Below are positions 43,920 through 52,240 of a stretch of 64,000 bases of DNA, in pieces. The first letter of the stretch is position 1, and each line of letters opens with the position of its first letter. The stretch comes from Prolixibacter bellariivorans ATCC BAA-1284 (GTDB taxonomy: Bacteria; Bacteroidota; Bacteroidia; Bacteroidales; Prolixibacteraceae). The stretch spans positions 412,323-476,322 of the forward strand of contig NZ_KK211332.1 in assembly GCF_000621705.1 (NCBI RefSeq), read 5' to 3'. The position numbers and the translations under genes were made by a program. Below the pieces are notes generated by a model. It was given only the letters and a program-made list of their open reading frames with translations, did no database searches and was not told the origin of the DNA.

Positions 43920-45137
43920 ATGAATATGACGACGAAAGATTACATTGCTCGTGAAGATCAATACGGAGCACATAACTACCACCCGCTTCCCGTTGTGCTG
44001 GAACGTGGTGAAGGAATTTTTGTATGGGATGTAGAAGGAAAAAAATACTATGATTTCCTCGCTGCTTATTCAGCAGTAAACCAAGGTCACTCCCACCCCA
44101 AAATTGTGAAGGCATTGACAGACCAGGCCTCCAAGCTGGCACTGACATCACGTGCTTTTTACAACAACGTGCTGGGTGAGTGGGAAGAATACATCACCAA
44201 GTTGTTTGGTTACGACAAAATGTTGCCCATGAACTCGGGTGCCGAAGCAGACGAAACCGCGCTGAAGCTGATTCGCAAATGGGCCTACAAAGTGAAAGGC
44301 ATTCCGCAAAACGAAGCCCGCATTGTTTGCTGCGACGGCAACTTCCACGGACGAACCATTACCATCATTTCCATGTCGACCGACCCGGATGCTTACGACG
44401 ATTACGGTCCTTATACACCCGGTTTTGTGAAAGTCCCCTATAACGATCTGGAAGCCCTGGAAGCAGAGCTGAAGAATCCGAATACGGCCGGTTTCCTTGT
44501 TGAACCGATTCAGGCGGAAGCCGGCGTTTATGTCCCGGAAGACGGTTACCTGGCAAAAGCCAAAGCGCTTTGTGAAAAACACAATGTGCTTTTCGTTGCC
44601 GACGAAGTACAGACCGGATTGGGCCGTACAGGAAAAATGCTGGCATGCGATCACGAAGGTGTTCGTCCCGATGTTCTGGTGCTCGGGAAAGCTATTTCAG
44701 GCGGATTGATGCCGGTTTCCTGCGTTTTGGCCGACGATGAAATCATGTTGACCATTAAACCGGGAGAACACGGTTCCACTTACGGTGGAAACCCAATCGC
44801 CGCCAAAGTAGCCATTGCTGCACTGGAAGTGCTGCAGGAAGAAAAACTGGTGGAAAACTCTGAGAAGATTGGTGCCTATTTCCGTAAGGAAATGAAGGCC
44901 ATCGACTCTCCATTGATTCAGGAAGTACGCGGTAAAGGTTTGCTAAATGCCGTTCAGATTAAACCCACCAACGGTAAAACAGCCTGGGATGTCTGTTTAG
45001 CGATGAAAGAGCATGGCTTGATTGCCAAACCAACGCACGAGCACACCATCCGCTTTACACCGCCGCTCACCATCACTGAAGAACAAATGGCTGATGCGAT
45101 TAAGTTGATTAAGAAAGCATTCGCCGAATTCGAATAA
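43920..45137 (+). CDS. rocD: Ornithine--oxo-acid aminotransferase
   Basis: A 405-residue class-III PLP aminotransferase. N-terminal [10 protein letters not shown] is the ornithine aminotransferase hallmark, the PLP lysine is in V-L-G-K-A-I-S-G-G, and the acidic partner is in V-A-D-E-V-Q-T-G. It converts ornithine and 2-oxoglutarate to glutamate semialdehyde and glutamate, linking arginine and proline metabolism. It has its own terminator downstream. Ornithine carbamoyltransferase is encoded about 18 kb away. Confidence 0.95.
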   Translation: MNMTTKDYIAREDQYGAHNYHPLPVVLERGEGIFVWDVEGKKYYDFLAAYSAVNQGHSHPKIVKALTDQASKLALTSRAFYNNVLGEWEEYITKLFGYDKMLPMNSGAEADETALKLIRKWAYKVKGIPQNEARIVCCDGNFHGRTITIISMSTDPDAYDDYGPYTPGFVKVPYNDLEALEAELKNPNTAGFLVEPIQAEAGVYVPEDGYLAKAKALCEKHNVLFVADEVQTGLGRTGKMLACDHEGVRPDVLVLGKAISGGLMPVSCVLADDEIMLTIKPGEHGSTYGGNPIAAKVAIAALEVLQEEKLVENSEKIGAYFRKEMKAIDSPLIQEVRGKGLLNAVQIKPTNGKTAWDVCLAMKEHGLIAKPTHEHTIRFTPPLTITEEQMADAIKLIKKAFAEFE

Positions 45138-45156
45138 ATAAAAAACGTCAGACACT

Positions 45157-45192
45157 AAAAAGGCCTTCCCGAATTGGAAAGGCCTTTTTTTA
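45157..45192. terminator. Bidirectional terminator between rocD and the LysM gene
   Basis: AAAGGCCTT and the complementary AAAGGCCTTT arm around CCCGAATTGG, followed by TTTTTTT on the plus strand and preceded by an A-run serving the minus strand. Confidence 0.85.
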
Positions 45193-45206
45193 TTCCTTGA
45201 ATATCT

Positions 45207-47708
45207 TTAATTCTGGTTTCCCGGAAAAGTCATCACGTTGTTCGTTTGATTGGTACTGTCGGGCTGCATTTCTTCCGGTTGACCGGAAAGCAGCAACGGC
45301 AAATCACCTACTTTCCCTACTGCTTTTACCCGATAATCGCGGGTATATTTCATGATATACAGCGTATGATTCATGTAACCGCCAAAATCGGACACCTTCT
45401 GGAAATTATAATCTCCCTGCAATAAATGCACATTCAGGTATGGAAGGCATTTCGCAAAGCCGGTTCCGAATTTCCGGATGGCATTCACAAAATAATTGGT
45501 GATGTCGTACCCCTGGAAACTGAACTGATTGGGTTCATCGTAAAAATCGTTCCGGTAACGTTGGATAAATCGCACCACGCCTTTATCGCGATAGTCGATG
45601 TAATAAGGCGTCAGATAATGTAGTTTCAGGTTATGCAGGTAATCGGTTTCGATGCTCCGGTAGCGTGAAAATTCCGATAAGCCAACCAACGTGATGCTAT
45701 ACTTTTTGGCAGCCGTATTCAGATTGGTTACGGCCACACTCACATCTGCTTCGCTGGTCATAGGCACAATCACCACATTGTCTTTGTTCGGATCAAGCAG
45801 ATGAATTAATCCGTAATATCCGCCTTCACGGAAATCGAATTCATGGAAAAGTACCGACGGAGTTTGATCGTAATAACCTGTAGAGAAGAATTTATTCCGC
45901 ACCCAATCCACCATCTGCGATTCATCAAGGTGAGCATTGTTGCCCATCTTCATCACGATGAAGTTCTTGTTAAAATAATCGTCTCCCAGATAATCAGCCG
46001 TAGCTTTCAGGCGGTACATTTTATCCGGATTAATCTGAAAATAATAGGGGTTACTGGCCGCCCAGCCACCACTTGCAGAAAGCGGAGAAACCATGGGGAT
46101 CCGGTTTTTGGCTGAAAGCTGAGAAACCAGTTTCTGGCATTTCGGGTAAACCGGACCAATAATCAGGTTCAGCGACAAAAACTCGGGACGTTGTATCAAT
46201 TGCCGAATAACACTGGTGTCCTGATTGGTATCGTATACATACAACTCTGTCTTGATTCCCTGCTGTTTCAACGTATCAAGCGCCAATAGAACTCCTTCAT
46301 AGAAATCGAGGAAATTAACCGATGGCTGATAGATGATTTTGTTTTCCCGCACCTTTACGGAATCAACGACGGGGTCATCAATACCAGCCGCTTTCTGTTC
46401 CGCAATCTGCTTCTGAATTTCATCCGGTGTCATCCGGATATAATTTACCGTATCGTTGGCCTCCAGGTACAACGGAAGGAACAGACCAATCTTAATTGGT
46501 TCATTGCCTGTCCATCCCATTCCCATGCATTCGGCTTTGGGAGCTGCCGGATTCGGTTCGACCTCGTACGCCGGTGTTTGGACCGAAGCATTAGCCTTGA
46601 TTTCATCCGTAAGATTTTCCTTTAGCTCTTCAGGCACACCGGGCTTGGGAATGAGCAACTGTTCGCCAACAACCGGACCACGCAATTTCAGCACCGGATT
46701 TAATTCTTTCAGCTGACTGATTTTCACATTGTACTGATGTGAAAGTCCGTAAATTGTCTCGCCTTTTGTTACGGTATGATACTGAAAAAGACTTTTATTG
46801 ATGGGAACAACTTTCGTTGATGCCACCTGTTTTTCCGGAATGCGAATCACGAGGCCGGCATTCAGTCCGTCGTACAATTGCGGATTTAATTTCACCAATT
46901 CATCTTGCGAAATACCAAACCGCTGTTTCAAACTGAAATAGGTGTCACCTGTTTCCAAACGATAAGTAAAATATTGTCCCGACGCCGTTGGAACCAGCTG
47001 TGTTGGTTCTGTTGAAGCCATTTTTGGAATCCTCAGAATACTCCCCGTTTCGAGTGACTGGGCAGCTCCGGGATTAGCTTTTACAATCTCACTAATCTTC
47101 CGGTTGTATTGCTTCGAAATGGAATAGAGTGTTTCCCCTTTTTCCACTTTGTGGTAAATATAATCGCCATTTGCTTGCGCCGGCTGAGTTGTCTCAGTTG
47201 ATACTTGCTTCTGCCTTGGAATGCGCAAAACTTCACCTACCAGCAACTCCTTTTTTGCTTCCGGATTATACTGGTAAATGGTCTGAACATCCACACCGTA
47301 CTGACGAGAAATTGAGTAAACCGTTTCCTGCGGTTTTACCGGATGAAAAAAGAAATCGGCCGAAGGTGGCAAAGCATGTTGCTTTTCACGTGTCTGATGC
47401 CGGCGGCGTCTTTTTTCCTTACGCGATTCACTTTTTTGCATCCTGTCGACAGGTATGCGCAGAATTTCTCCAATCGAAAGTCCATCTTTTACAGAGGGAT
47501 TCTCATCGACAATTTCGGTTTGCGAAACGCCATACGACTGAGAGATAGAATACAAGGTTTGCCCCTTTTCAACCGTATGTAACAGGTACTTTTTCCCACC
47601 AATAACAACGGTCTCGGATGAAACTTTCACCTGAGCCACTACCGGGATAACAGTCAGTGCAAACAAAAAAGTGAAAACAATAGTAAAACGGCTTATTCTG
47701 GTCTTCAT
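45207..47708 (-). CDS. Five-LysM protein fused to a periplasmic-binding-protein-type-1-like domain
   Basis: An 833-residue secreted protein from the ATG at 47708 (the longer frame uses TTG). After the signal peptide come five LysM repeats (about 30-365), each with a K-G-(Q/E)-T-(L/I/V)-Y-(S/G)-(I/L)-S core; LysM binds peptidoglycan. From about 395 to 760 is a periplasmic-binding-protein type I fold, with K-I-G-L-F-L-P-L-Y, F-Y-E-G-V-L-L-A and L-I-I-G-P-V-Y, like the receptor part of branched-chain amino acid ABC transporters or LpoA-like regulators. A cell-wall-anchored sensor or regulator is the simplest reading; the ligand is unknown. Confidence 0.88.
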   Translation of the reverse strand: MKTRISRFTIVFTFLFALTVIPVVAQVKVSSETVVIGGKKYLLHTVEKGQTLYSISQSYGVSQTEIVDENPSVKDGLSIGEILRIPVDRMQKSESRKEKRRRRHQTREKQHALPPSADFFFHPVKPQETVYSISRQYGVDVQTIYQYNPEAKKELLVGEVLRIPRQKQVSTETTQPAQANGDYIYHKVEKGETLYSISKQYNRKISEIVKANPGAAQSLETGSILRIPKMASTEPTQLVPTASGQYFTYRLETGDTYFSLKQRFGISQDELVKLNPQLYDGLNAGLVIRIPEKQVASTKVVPINKSLFQYHTVTKGETIYGLSHQYNVKISQLKELNPVLKLRGPVVGEQLLIPKPGVPEELKENLTDEIKANASVQTPAYEVEPNPAAPKAECMGMGWTGNEPIKIGLFLPLYLEANDTVNYIRMTPDEIQKQIAEQKAAGIDDPVVDSVKVRENKIIYQPSVNFLDFYEGVLLALDTLKQQGIKTELYVYDTNQDTSVIRQLIQRPEFLSLNLIIGPVYPKCQKLVSQLSAKNRIPMVSPLSASGGWAASNPYYFQINPDKMYRLKATADYLGDDYFNKNFIVMKMGNNAHLDESQMVDWVRNKFFSTGYYDQTPSVLFHEFDFREGGYYGLIHLLDPNKDNVVIVPMTSEADVSVAVTNLNTAAKKYSITLVGLSEFSRYRSIETDYLHNLKLHYLTPYYIDYRDKGVVRFIQRYRNDFYDEPNQFSFQGYDITNYFVNAIRKFGTGFAKCLPYLNVHLLQGDYNFQKVSDFGGYMNHTLYIMKYTRDYRVKAVGKVGDLPLLLSGQPEEMQPDSTNQTNNVMTFPGNQN

Positions 47709-47807
47709 TTTCAATATCTACAGAAATGTCAAATAGTTGGCCGAAAGGTAAGAAATTTTGCAAACATTCCTGAATGCTCTCTTCCAGCCAAATGACAGAT
47801 AAACAAA

Positions 47808-47845
47808 AAAAAGCCGGCTTTCAATTGTCATTAAAAGCCGGTTAG
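47808..47845 (-). terminator. Terminator of the nfnS-nfnL-DHODH-like operon
   Basis: On the minus strand CCGGCTTT/AAAGCCGG around TAATGACAATTG is followed by a run of nine T residues, 21-30 bp after the DHODH-like stop codon. Confidence 0.85.
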
Positions 47846-47865
47846 TATGAAGTATTAAATTTTGT

Positions 47866-48852
47866 TTAATCGTGTTCGCCGAAGTTGCGCATGAACTGTA
47901 CGCGCATATAGGCAGCCGGGTCAACATCATTTCCGATGCTCAGTTTACCTTTGAAATCGGCAATAGAGGAATAGTTGCGCTTTTTCATCCAGTCAGAAAG
48001 TCCCTGATTTAATTCTTTCAGCACACCAACTCCATCGATATACATTGCCGAAACGACCTGAACCGCCGAGGCACCTGCCAGCAACATCCGAACAACCGTT
48101 TTCCAATCGTGTACTCCGGTCGATGCAGCCAAATCGCAATTAACCCGTTTTGCCATGATGCCAATCCACCTGAGGGGCAACGTATAATCCGAATCCGTTG
48201 AAAATACATCGGCACTGATCAGCTTTTCGTTTTCCACATCAATATCCGGGCTATAAAACTTATTGAAAAGTACCAGTCCGCTAATTTCCGCAAAGGACAA
48301 ATCGCGTATCATACCTCCCAGATTCGAAAAGTATGAACTGATTTTCAGCGAAAGCGGAATTTTAATGTTGGAAGCAACCCGGGTGGCTACATCAAAATAG
48401 ATGCTTTCGTTCTCGCGACTGTTTTGCGACAAGTCGGAAGGACGGATGAACATGTTCAGTTCAATGGCGTCGGCACCGGCCTCTTCTAGTTTTTTGGCAA
48501 AGAACGACCACTCCTGGTTCGAAACGCAGTTGATGCTGGCAATCACCGGGATGGTTAATGCCTTTTTTGCGTCATAAACCAGTTGAATATAACGTTTCAG
48601 GTTTCCCTGACGGATTTCGTAATCGTAATAATCCAGAAACTCGAGGTTGTTATCCATTGGCCCCAGCTTATTCATCTCTTCGGCATATTCAAGGTAAATT
48701 TCTTCCTCGAAAACCGACTTGAGTACTACAGCCCCAGCCCCGGCTTTTTCAATTTCCCGAAGACTTTCGATTGAATTGGTTAATCCGCTACTCCCAGCGA
48801 TTATGGGGCTTTTCAGTTCCATTCCAAGATATGAGACAGAAAGATCTGGCAT
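47866..48852 (-). CDS. Dihydroorotate-dehydrogenase-like TIM-barrel flavoprotein
   Basis: A 328-residue TIM-barrel protein of the class-1 DHODH superfamily (M-P-D-L-S-V-S-Y-L-G-M-E-L-K-S-P-I-I-A-G-S). In true class-1 enzymes the barrel strand ends N-x-S-C-P-N, with Cys as base; here the same strand reads A-I-E-L-N-M-F-I-R-P, with no Cys or Ser. C-terminal FMN-phosphate loop residues (S-T-G-V-H-D and G-A-S-A-V-Q-V-V-S-A) are kept. It lies 20 bp after nfnL on the same strand and ends in a terminator. It probably works with NfnSL or uses a different substrate from dihydroorotate. Confidence 0.85.
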   Translation of the reverse strand: MPDLSVSYLGMELKSPIIAGSSGLTNSIESLREIEKAGAGAVVLKSVFEEEIYLEYAEEMNKLGPMDNNLEFLDYYDYEIRQGNLKRYIQLVYDAKKALTIPVIASINCVSNQEWSFFAKKLEEAGADAIELNMFIRPSDLSQNSRENESIYFDVATRVASNIKIPLSLKISSYFSNLGGMIRDLSFAEISGLVLFNKFYSPDIDVENEKLISADVFSTDSDYTLPLRWIGIMAKRVNCDLAASTGVHDWKTVVRMLLAGASAVQVVSAMYIDGVGVLKELNQGLSDWMKKRNYSSIADFKGKLSIGNDVDPAAYMRVQFMRNFGEHD

Positions 48853-48872
48853 GATTCGATTTACTTTAGATA

Positions 48873-50363
48873 TTAATTCACAGTATATTTTTCCTGAAGA
48901 AAATGGTCCATCTTTTCAGCAGCCAGACGACCATCTCCCATGGCTAAAATGACGGTTGCACCACCGCGAACGATATCACCACCGGCAAACATTTCCGGGA
49001 TGGAAGACTGCATATTGTTCTCGTCGACGACGATGGTTCCCCATTTGGTTACATTCAATTCTTTCAAACTCGAAGGTACTAAAGGATTTGGTGAAACACC
49101 AACAGCCACAATCACCAAATCAACGTCCATCTCAAATTCCGAACCTTCCATCGGAACCGGACGGCGACGCCCCGAAGCATCGGGTTCTCCCAACTCCATC
49201 CGAATCAACTTCATTCCGCTGACACGTCCTTTTTCGTCGCCATAATATTCCAACGGATTGCAAAGGTTATGGAATTCTACTCCCTCTTCCTTCGCATGTT
49301 TAATCTCTTCGATACGAGCCGGCATTTCTTCTTCCGAACGCCGGTAAACAATCATGGCTTTTTCGGCACCAAGCCGCAAAGCTGTTCTGACAGAATCCAT
49401 CGCGGTATTACCGCCACCAACCACCGCCACACGCTTACCATGCAAAACAGGAGTATCTGTTTCGTCATACTGAGCGCCCATCAAATTCACACGCGTCAGG
49501 TATTCATTAGATGAAAGAATTCCGTTATAGTTCTCACCCGGAATATTCATAAATCGAGGCAAACCAGCACCACTACCGATGAAAAAGGCCTGAAATCCCT
49601 GCTCTTTCAAATCATCGAAAGAAGCCGTTCTTCCCACAATAAAATTGGTTTCGAAATGAACGCCCATCTTTTGCAGGTTTTCCAACTCCTTGTCTACAAT
49701 ATTATTCGGTAACCGGAATTCAGGAATACCATATTTCAATACGCCGCCAATTTCATGTAACGCTTCGAAAACGGTTACATCGTACCCTTTCTTAATCATA
49801 TCGCCGGCAAACGAGAGCGCTGCCGGACCTGAACCTACGGTCGCTACTTTAATTCCATTGGATTCAGCTGTTTCCGGAACACTCATTTCTCCGTTCTCGC
49901 GCTCATAATCAGCGGCAAAACGTTCCAAATGGCCAATTGCCACAGCCGGTTTATTCAGTTTCTGCACATAAAAACATTGTGCTTCACATTGTTTCTCCTG
50001 CGGACAAACGCGTCCACAAACAGCCGGCAATGCGCTGGTTTCCTTCAACACAGAAGCTGCCTGCTGAATTTCACCACGCTCAATATTTTTAATGAATTTC
50101 GGTATGTTGATACTTACCGGGCAGCCTTCGATGCAGGTAGGATTGGCGCAGTCCATACAACGAATTGCTTCCTGCATGGCCATTTCGCGGGTCAATCCAC
50201 TATTTACTTCCCGGTCCTGGTAGTTTACCCTGATTTCTGGTTCCAGCTCGGGCATGGATACCCGGTTAATCAGCATCCGGTCTTTATTCTTTGTTTTTTT
50301 TCTCAGTTCGGCGCGCCATTCCGCGTCACGTTCCTGTTTTAGATATAATGAATTTAATCCCAT
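48873..50363 (-). CDS. nfnL: NADP-binding large subunit of NfnSL / glutamate-synthase-small-subunit-like
   Basis: A 496-residue protein. The N-terminal part has two cysteine groups (C-M-D-C-A-N-P-T-C-I-E-G-C-P and V-C-G-R-V-C-P-Q-E-K-Q-C-E-A-Q-C) for two [4Fe-4S] clusters, then FAD-binding V-G-S-G-P-A-A-L and NADP-binding V-G-G-G-N-T-A-M-D. Length and layout equal NfnL/NfnB of electron-bifurcating NADH-dependent reduced ferredoxin:NADP+ oxidoreductase. Glutamate synthase small subunit is the close alternative, but an adjacent nfnS with a TAATG overlap argues for Nfn. Confidence 0.9.
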   Translation of the reverse strand: MGLNSLYLKQERDAEWRAELRKKTKNKDRMLINRVSMPELEPEIRVNYQDREVNSGLTREMAMQEAIRCMDCANPTCIEGCPVSINIPKFIKNIERGEIQQAASVLKETSALPAVCGRVCPQEKQCEAQCFYVQKLNKPAVAIGHLERFAADYERENGEMSVPETAESNGIKVATVGSGPAALSFAGDMIKKGYDVTVFEALHEIGGVLKYGIPEFRLPNNIVDKELENLQKMGVHFETNFIVGRTASFDDLKEQGFQAFFIGSGAGLPRFMNIPGENYNGILSSNEYLTRVNLMGAQYDETDTPVLHGKRVAVVGGGNTAMDSVRTALRLGAEKAMIVYRRSEEEMPARIEEIKHAKEEGVEFHNLCNPLEYYGDEKGRVSGMKLIRMELGEPDASGRRRPVPMEGSEFEMDVDLVIVAVGVSPNPLVPSSLKELNVTKWGTIVVDENNMQSSIPEMFAGGDIVRGGATVILAMGDGRLAAEKMDHFLQEKYTVN

Positions 50364-51202
50364 TACTTTTCGACCAATTTGTGCTGTAAATGATAACGTT
50401 CCAACGCTTCTCTCTCTTCTTCGCGATAACCGCCGAGTCGCATCAACATTTCGTCAAAATCAATGTGATGTGCATCAAACTCAGGACCGTCAACACAGGT
50501 AAATCGTGTTTTCCCTCCGACCGATACCCGGCAGGCGCCGCACATTCCGGTTCCATCCACCATGATGGAGTTAAGGCTAGCCTGCGTTGGCACTTTATAT
50601 TTCTCGGTGAGTAAAGCAGCAAACTTCATCATGATAGCAGGGCCGATAACAATGCACTCATCTACCTTCTCCCGCTGTAATATCTCTTCCATCCCGGCCG
50701 TCACCAAACCTTGCCGACCATGCGAGCCATCGTCCGTCATCACGATGAGTTCATCGGACCACTGACGCATCTGATCCTCCAGAATGATTAAATCCTTGCT
50801 GCGTGCAGCCAACACCGTAATGACACGGTTTCCGGCTTTCTTAAATGCCTCGACAATGGGTAGCAAAGGCGCTACACCAACGCCACCGCCAGCTGCGAGA
50901 ATTGTTCCTACCTTTTCGATGTGAGTGGGCTTCCCAAGCGGTCCAACCAAATCGGTAATGTAGTCGCCCGGTTCCAGCTCGGCCAGTTTCGAGGTACTTA
51001 CCCCAACCACCTGTGCAACCAGGTCGATAGTTCCTTTTTCGGCATCAGCCGAAGCTATGGTTAATGGAATCCGCTCTCCTTTTTCTCCCACACGGAGAAT
51101 AACGAAATTTCCTGCTTTCCTGGCGCGGGCAATCAACGGGGCCTCAACCACCAATCTGACAACCTTTTCCGAGAAAAACTCCTTTTTTACAACTTTATTC
51201 AT
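50363..51202 (-). CDS. nfnS: NfnS: FAD/NAD and [2Fe-2S] binding small subunit
   Basis: A 279-residue protein of the PyrK/NfnS family (often annotated sulfide/dihydroorotate dehydrogenase-like FAD/NAD-binding). It has an FAD domain, the NAD-binding G-G-G-V-G-V-A-P-L-L-P, and a C-terminal [2Fe-2S] cysteine group in G-M-C-G-A-C-R-V-S-V-G-G plus F-T-C-V-D-G-P. The stop overlaps the nfnL start by one base, so the subunits are translationally coupled. As first gene it is under a TATTTTTG promoter. Confidence 0.92.
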   Translation of the reverse strand: MNKVVKKEFFSEKVVRLVVEAPLIARARKAGNFVILRVGEKGERIPLTIASADAEKGTIDLVAQVVGVSTSKLAELEPGDYITDLVGPLGKPTHIEKVGTILAAGGGVGVAPLLPIVEAFKKAGNRVITVLAARSKDLIILEDQMRQWSDELIVMTDDGSHGRQGLVTAGMEEILQREKVDECIVIGPAIMMKFAALLTEKYKVPTQASLNSIMVDGTGMCGACRVSVGGKTRFTCVDGPEFDAHHIDFDEMLMRLGGYREEEREALERYHLQHKLVEK

Positions 51203-51242
51203 CTAACAGGAAATAGTTTCTTATTAATTCACATAATTTTTT

Positions 51243-51266
51243 CAAAAATAGGAATTTCGTGAAATT
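51243..51266 (-). promoter_or_regulatory. nfnS promoter -7 box with an adjacent inverted repeat
   Basis: On the minus strand TATTTTTG (51243-51250) exactly matches TAnnTTTG and lies about 40 bp before the nfnS ATG. AATTTC-GT-GAAATT (51253-51266) is a 6-bp inverted repeat right upstream of it, in the spacer where a repressor would block the polymerase. Confidence 0.55.
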
Positions 51267-51485
51267 AGAGGTCAATATGCAAAGTATTCTTCATGTGCTA
51301 CACAACCTATACCTCAAAGTATTAATGAATCAGCACGTTCAAAAAGGCACCTGATATTTTCATCTCGATTCCGATGTTTTTCAAATGAAATATTTATTTT
51401 TAAAGTTTTCTTCATCGCAAAGTGATGTTTGCAAGTATTGAATATTAAGGATTGAGAACTTAACAGTTTCATACCGGACACAAAA

Positions 51486-51821
51486 ATGACAAACGAAGAT
51501 CGGGAAAGACTACGGAAGACCATGACGGATAAAGTGGCCGGACTCAAAGAAGAACTAATTGAGTTAAAAGAGCTGACACAACCGGAGGCCCCGGATTGTG
51601 CCATCGGCCGGGTAAGCCGGATGGACGCCATCAACAACCGTAGTGTGAACGAAGCAGCTATACGGAAAAAGCAGTTGAAATTATCGAAACTGGGACAAGC
51701 ACTCGAAAAGATCGATTCTCCTGATTTTGGGAAATGTTCCCGTTGCGGTCAGGAAATTCCGTGGGGCCGTATTGCTATTATGCCCGAGTCGACTTTGTGC
51801 ATCCGGTGTGCTTCACGTTAA
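51486..51821 (+). CDS. TraR/DksA-type C4 zinc-finger protein
   Basis: A 111-residue protein with a helical hairpin and a C-terminal C4 finger, C-S-R-C-G at about 85-89 and C-I-R-C-A at about 106-110. The DksA-type tip motif D-x-x-D-x-A is not clear, so it may act differently from E. coli DksA on RNA polymerase and ppGpp responses. It is followed after 13 bp by the SUI1 gene, and the pair is probably co-transcribed. Confidence 0.88.
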   Translation: MTNEDRERLRKTMTDKVAGLKEELIELKELTQPEAPDCAIGRVSRMDAINNRSVNEAAIRKKQLKLSKLGQALEKIDSPDFGKCSRCGQEIPWGRIAIMPESTLCIRCASR

Positions 51822-51834
51822 ATCTATTGAGAGA

Positions 51835-52185
51835 ATGGGAAAGAATAAGAGAAAGAACGATCGCGAGGGAATCGTTTATTCAACCGACAACCAGTTCGAT
51901 TACGAATACGACGAGCAGGAAGAAGCAGAAACATTGCCACCATCACGGCAAAATCTGAAAATCATGCTCGACCGAAAACAGCGCAAAGGCAAAGAGGTGA
52001 CACTCATCACCGGATTTGTCGGCACAGATGATGCTCTGAAAGCGTTGGGAAAACAACTGAAAAGCAAATGCGGAGTCGGAGGTTCAGTGAAAAATGGTGA
52101 AATATTGCTACAAGGCGACTTTCGCGACAAAGCCATCCAACTTCTAACCAACGAAGGTTACAAAGTGAAAAAAGCCGGCGGTTAA
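51835..52185 (+). CDS. SUI1/YciH-family translation initiation factor-like protein
   Basis: A 116-residue protein from the ATG at 51835; the longer frame runs through the preceding gene and is rejected. The C-terminal half has [11 protein letters not shown], a [17 protein letters not shown] segment and a final [13 protein letters not shown], matching SUI1/eIF1 proteins. Bacterial YciH is proposed to affect initiation fidelity. A basic N-terminal extension ([10 protein letters not shown]) is present. Confidence 0.92.
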   Translation: MGKNKRKNDREGIVYSTDNQFDYEYDEQEEAETLPPSRQNLKIMLDRKQRKGKEVTLITGFVGTDDALKALGKQLKSKCGVGGSVKNGEILLQGDFRDKAIQLLTNEGYKVKKAGG

Positions 52186-52214
52186 TCATTGCATATACAC
52201 TATTTCGAACGAAT

Positions 52215-52222
52215 TAGCTTTA
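52215..52222 (+). promoter_or_regulatory. Promoter -7-like box (TAGCTTTA) of the SNF2 gene
   Basis: Seven of eight bases match TAnnTTTG, 18 bp before the GTG start at 52241. Predicted leader is short. Confidence 0.4.
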
Positions 52223-52240
52223 ATATAGGGGATTGTATTA

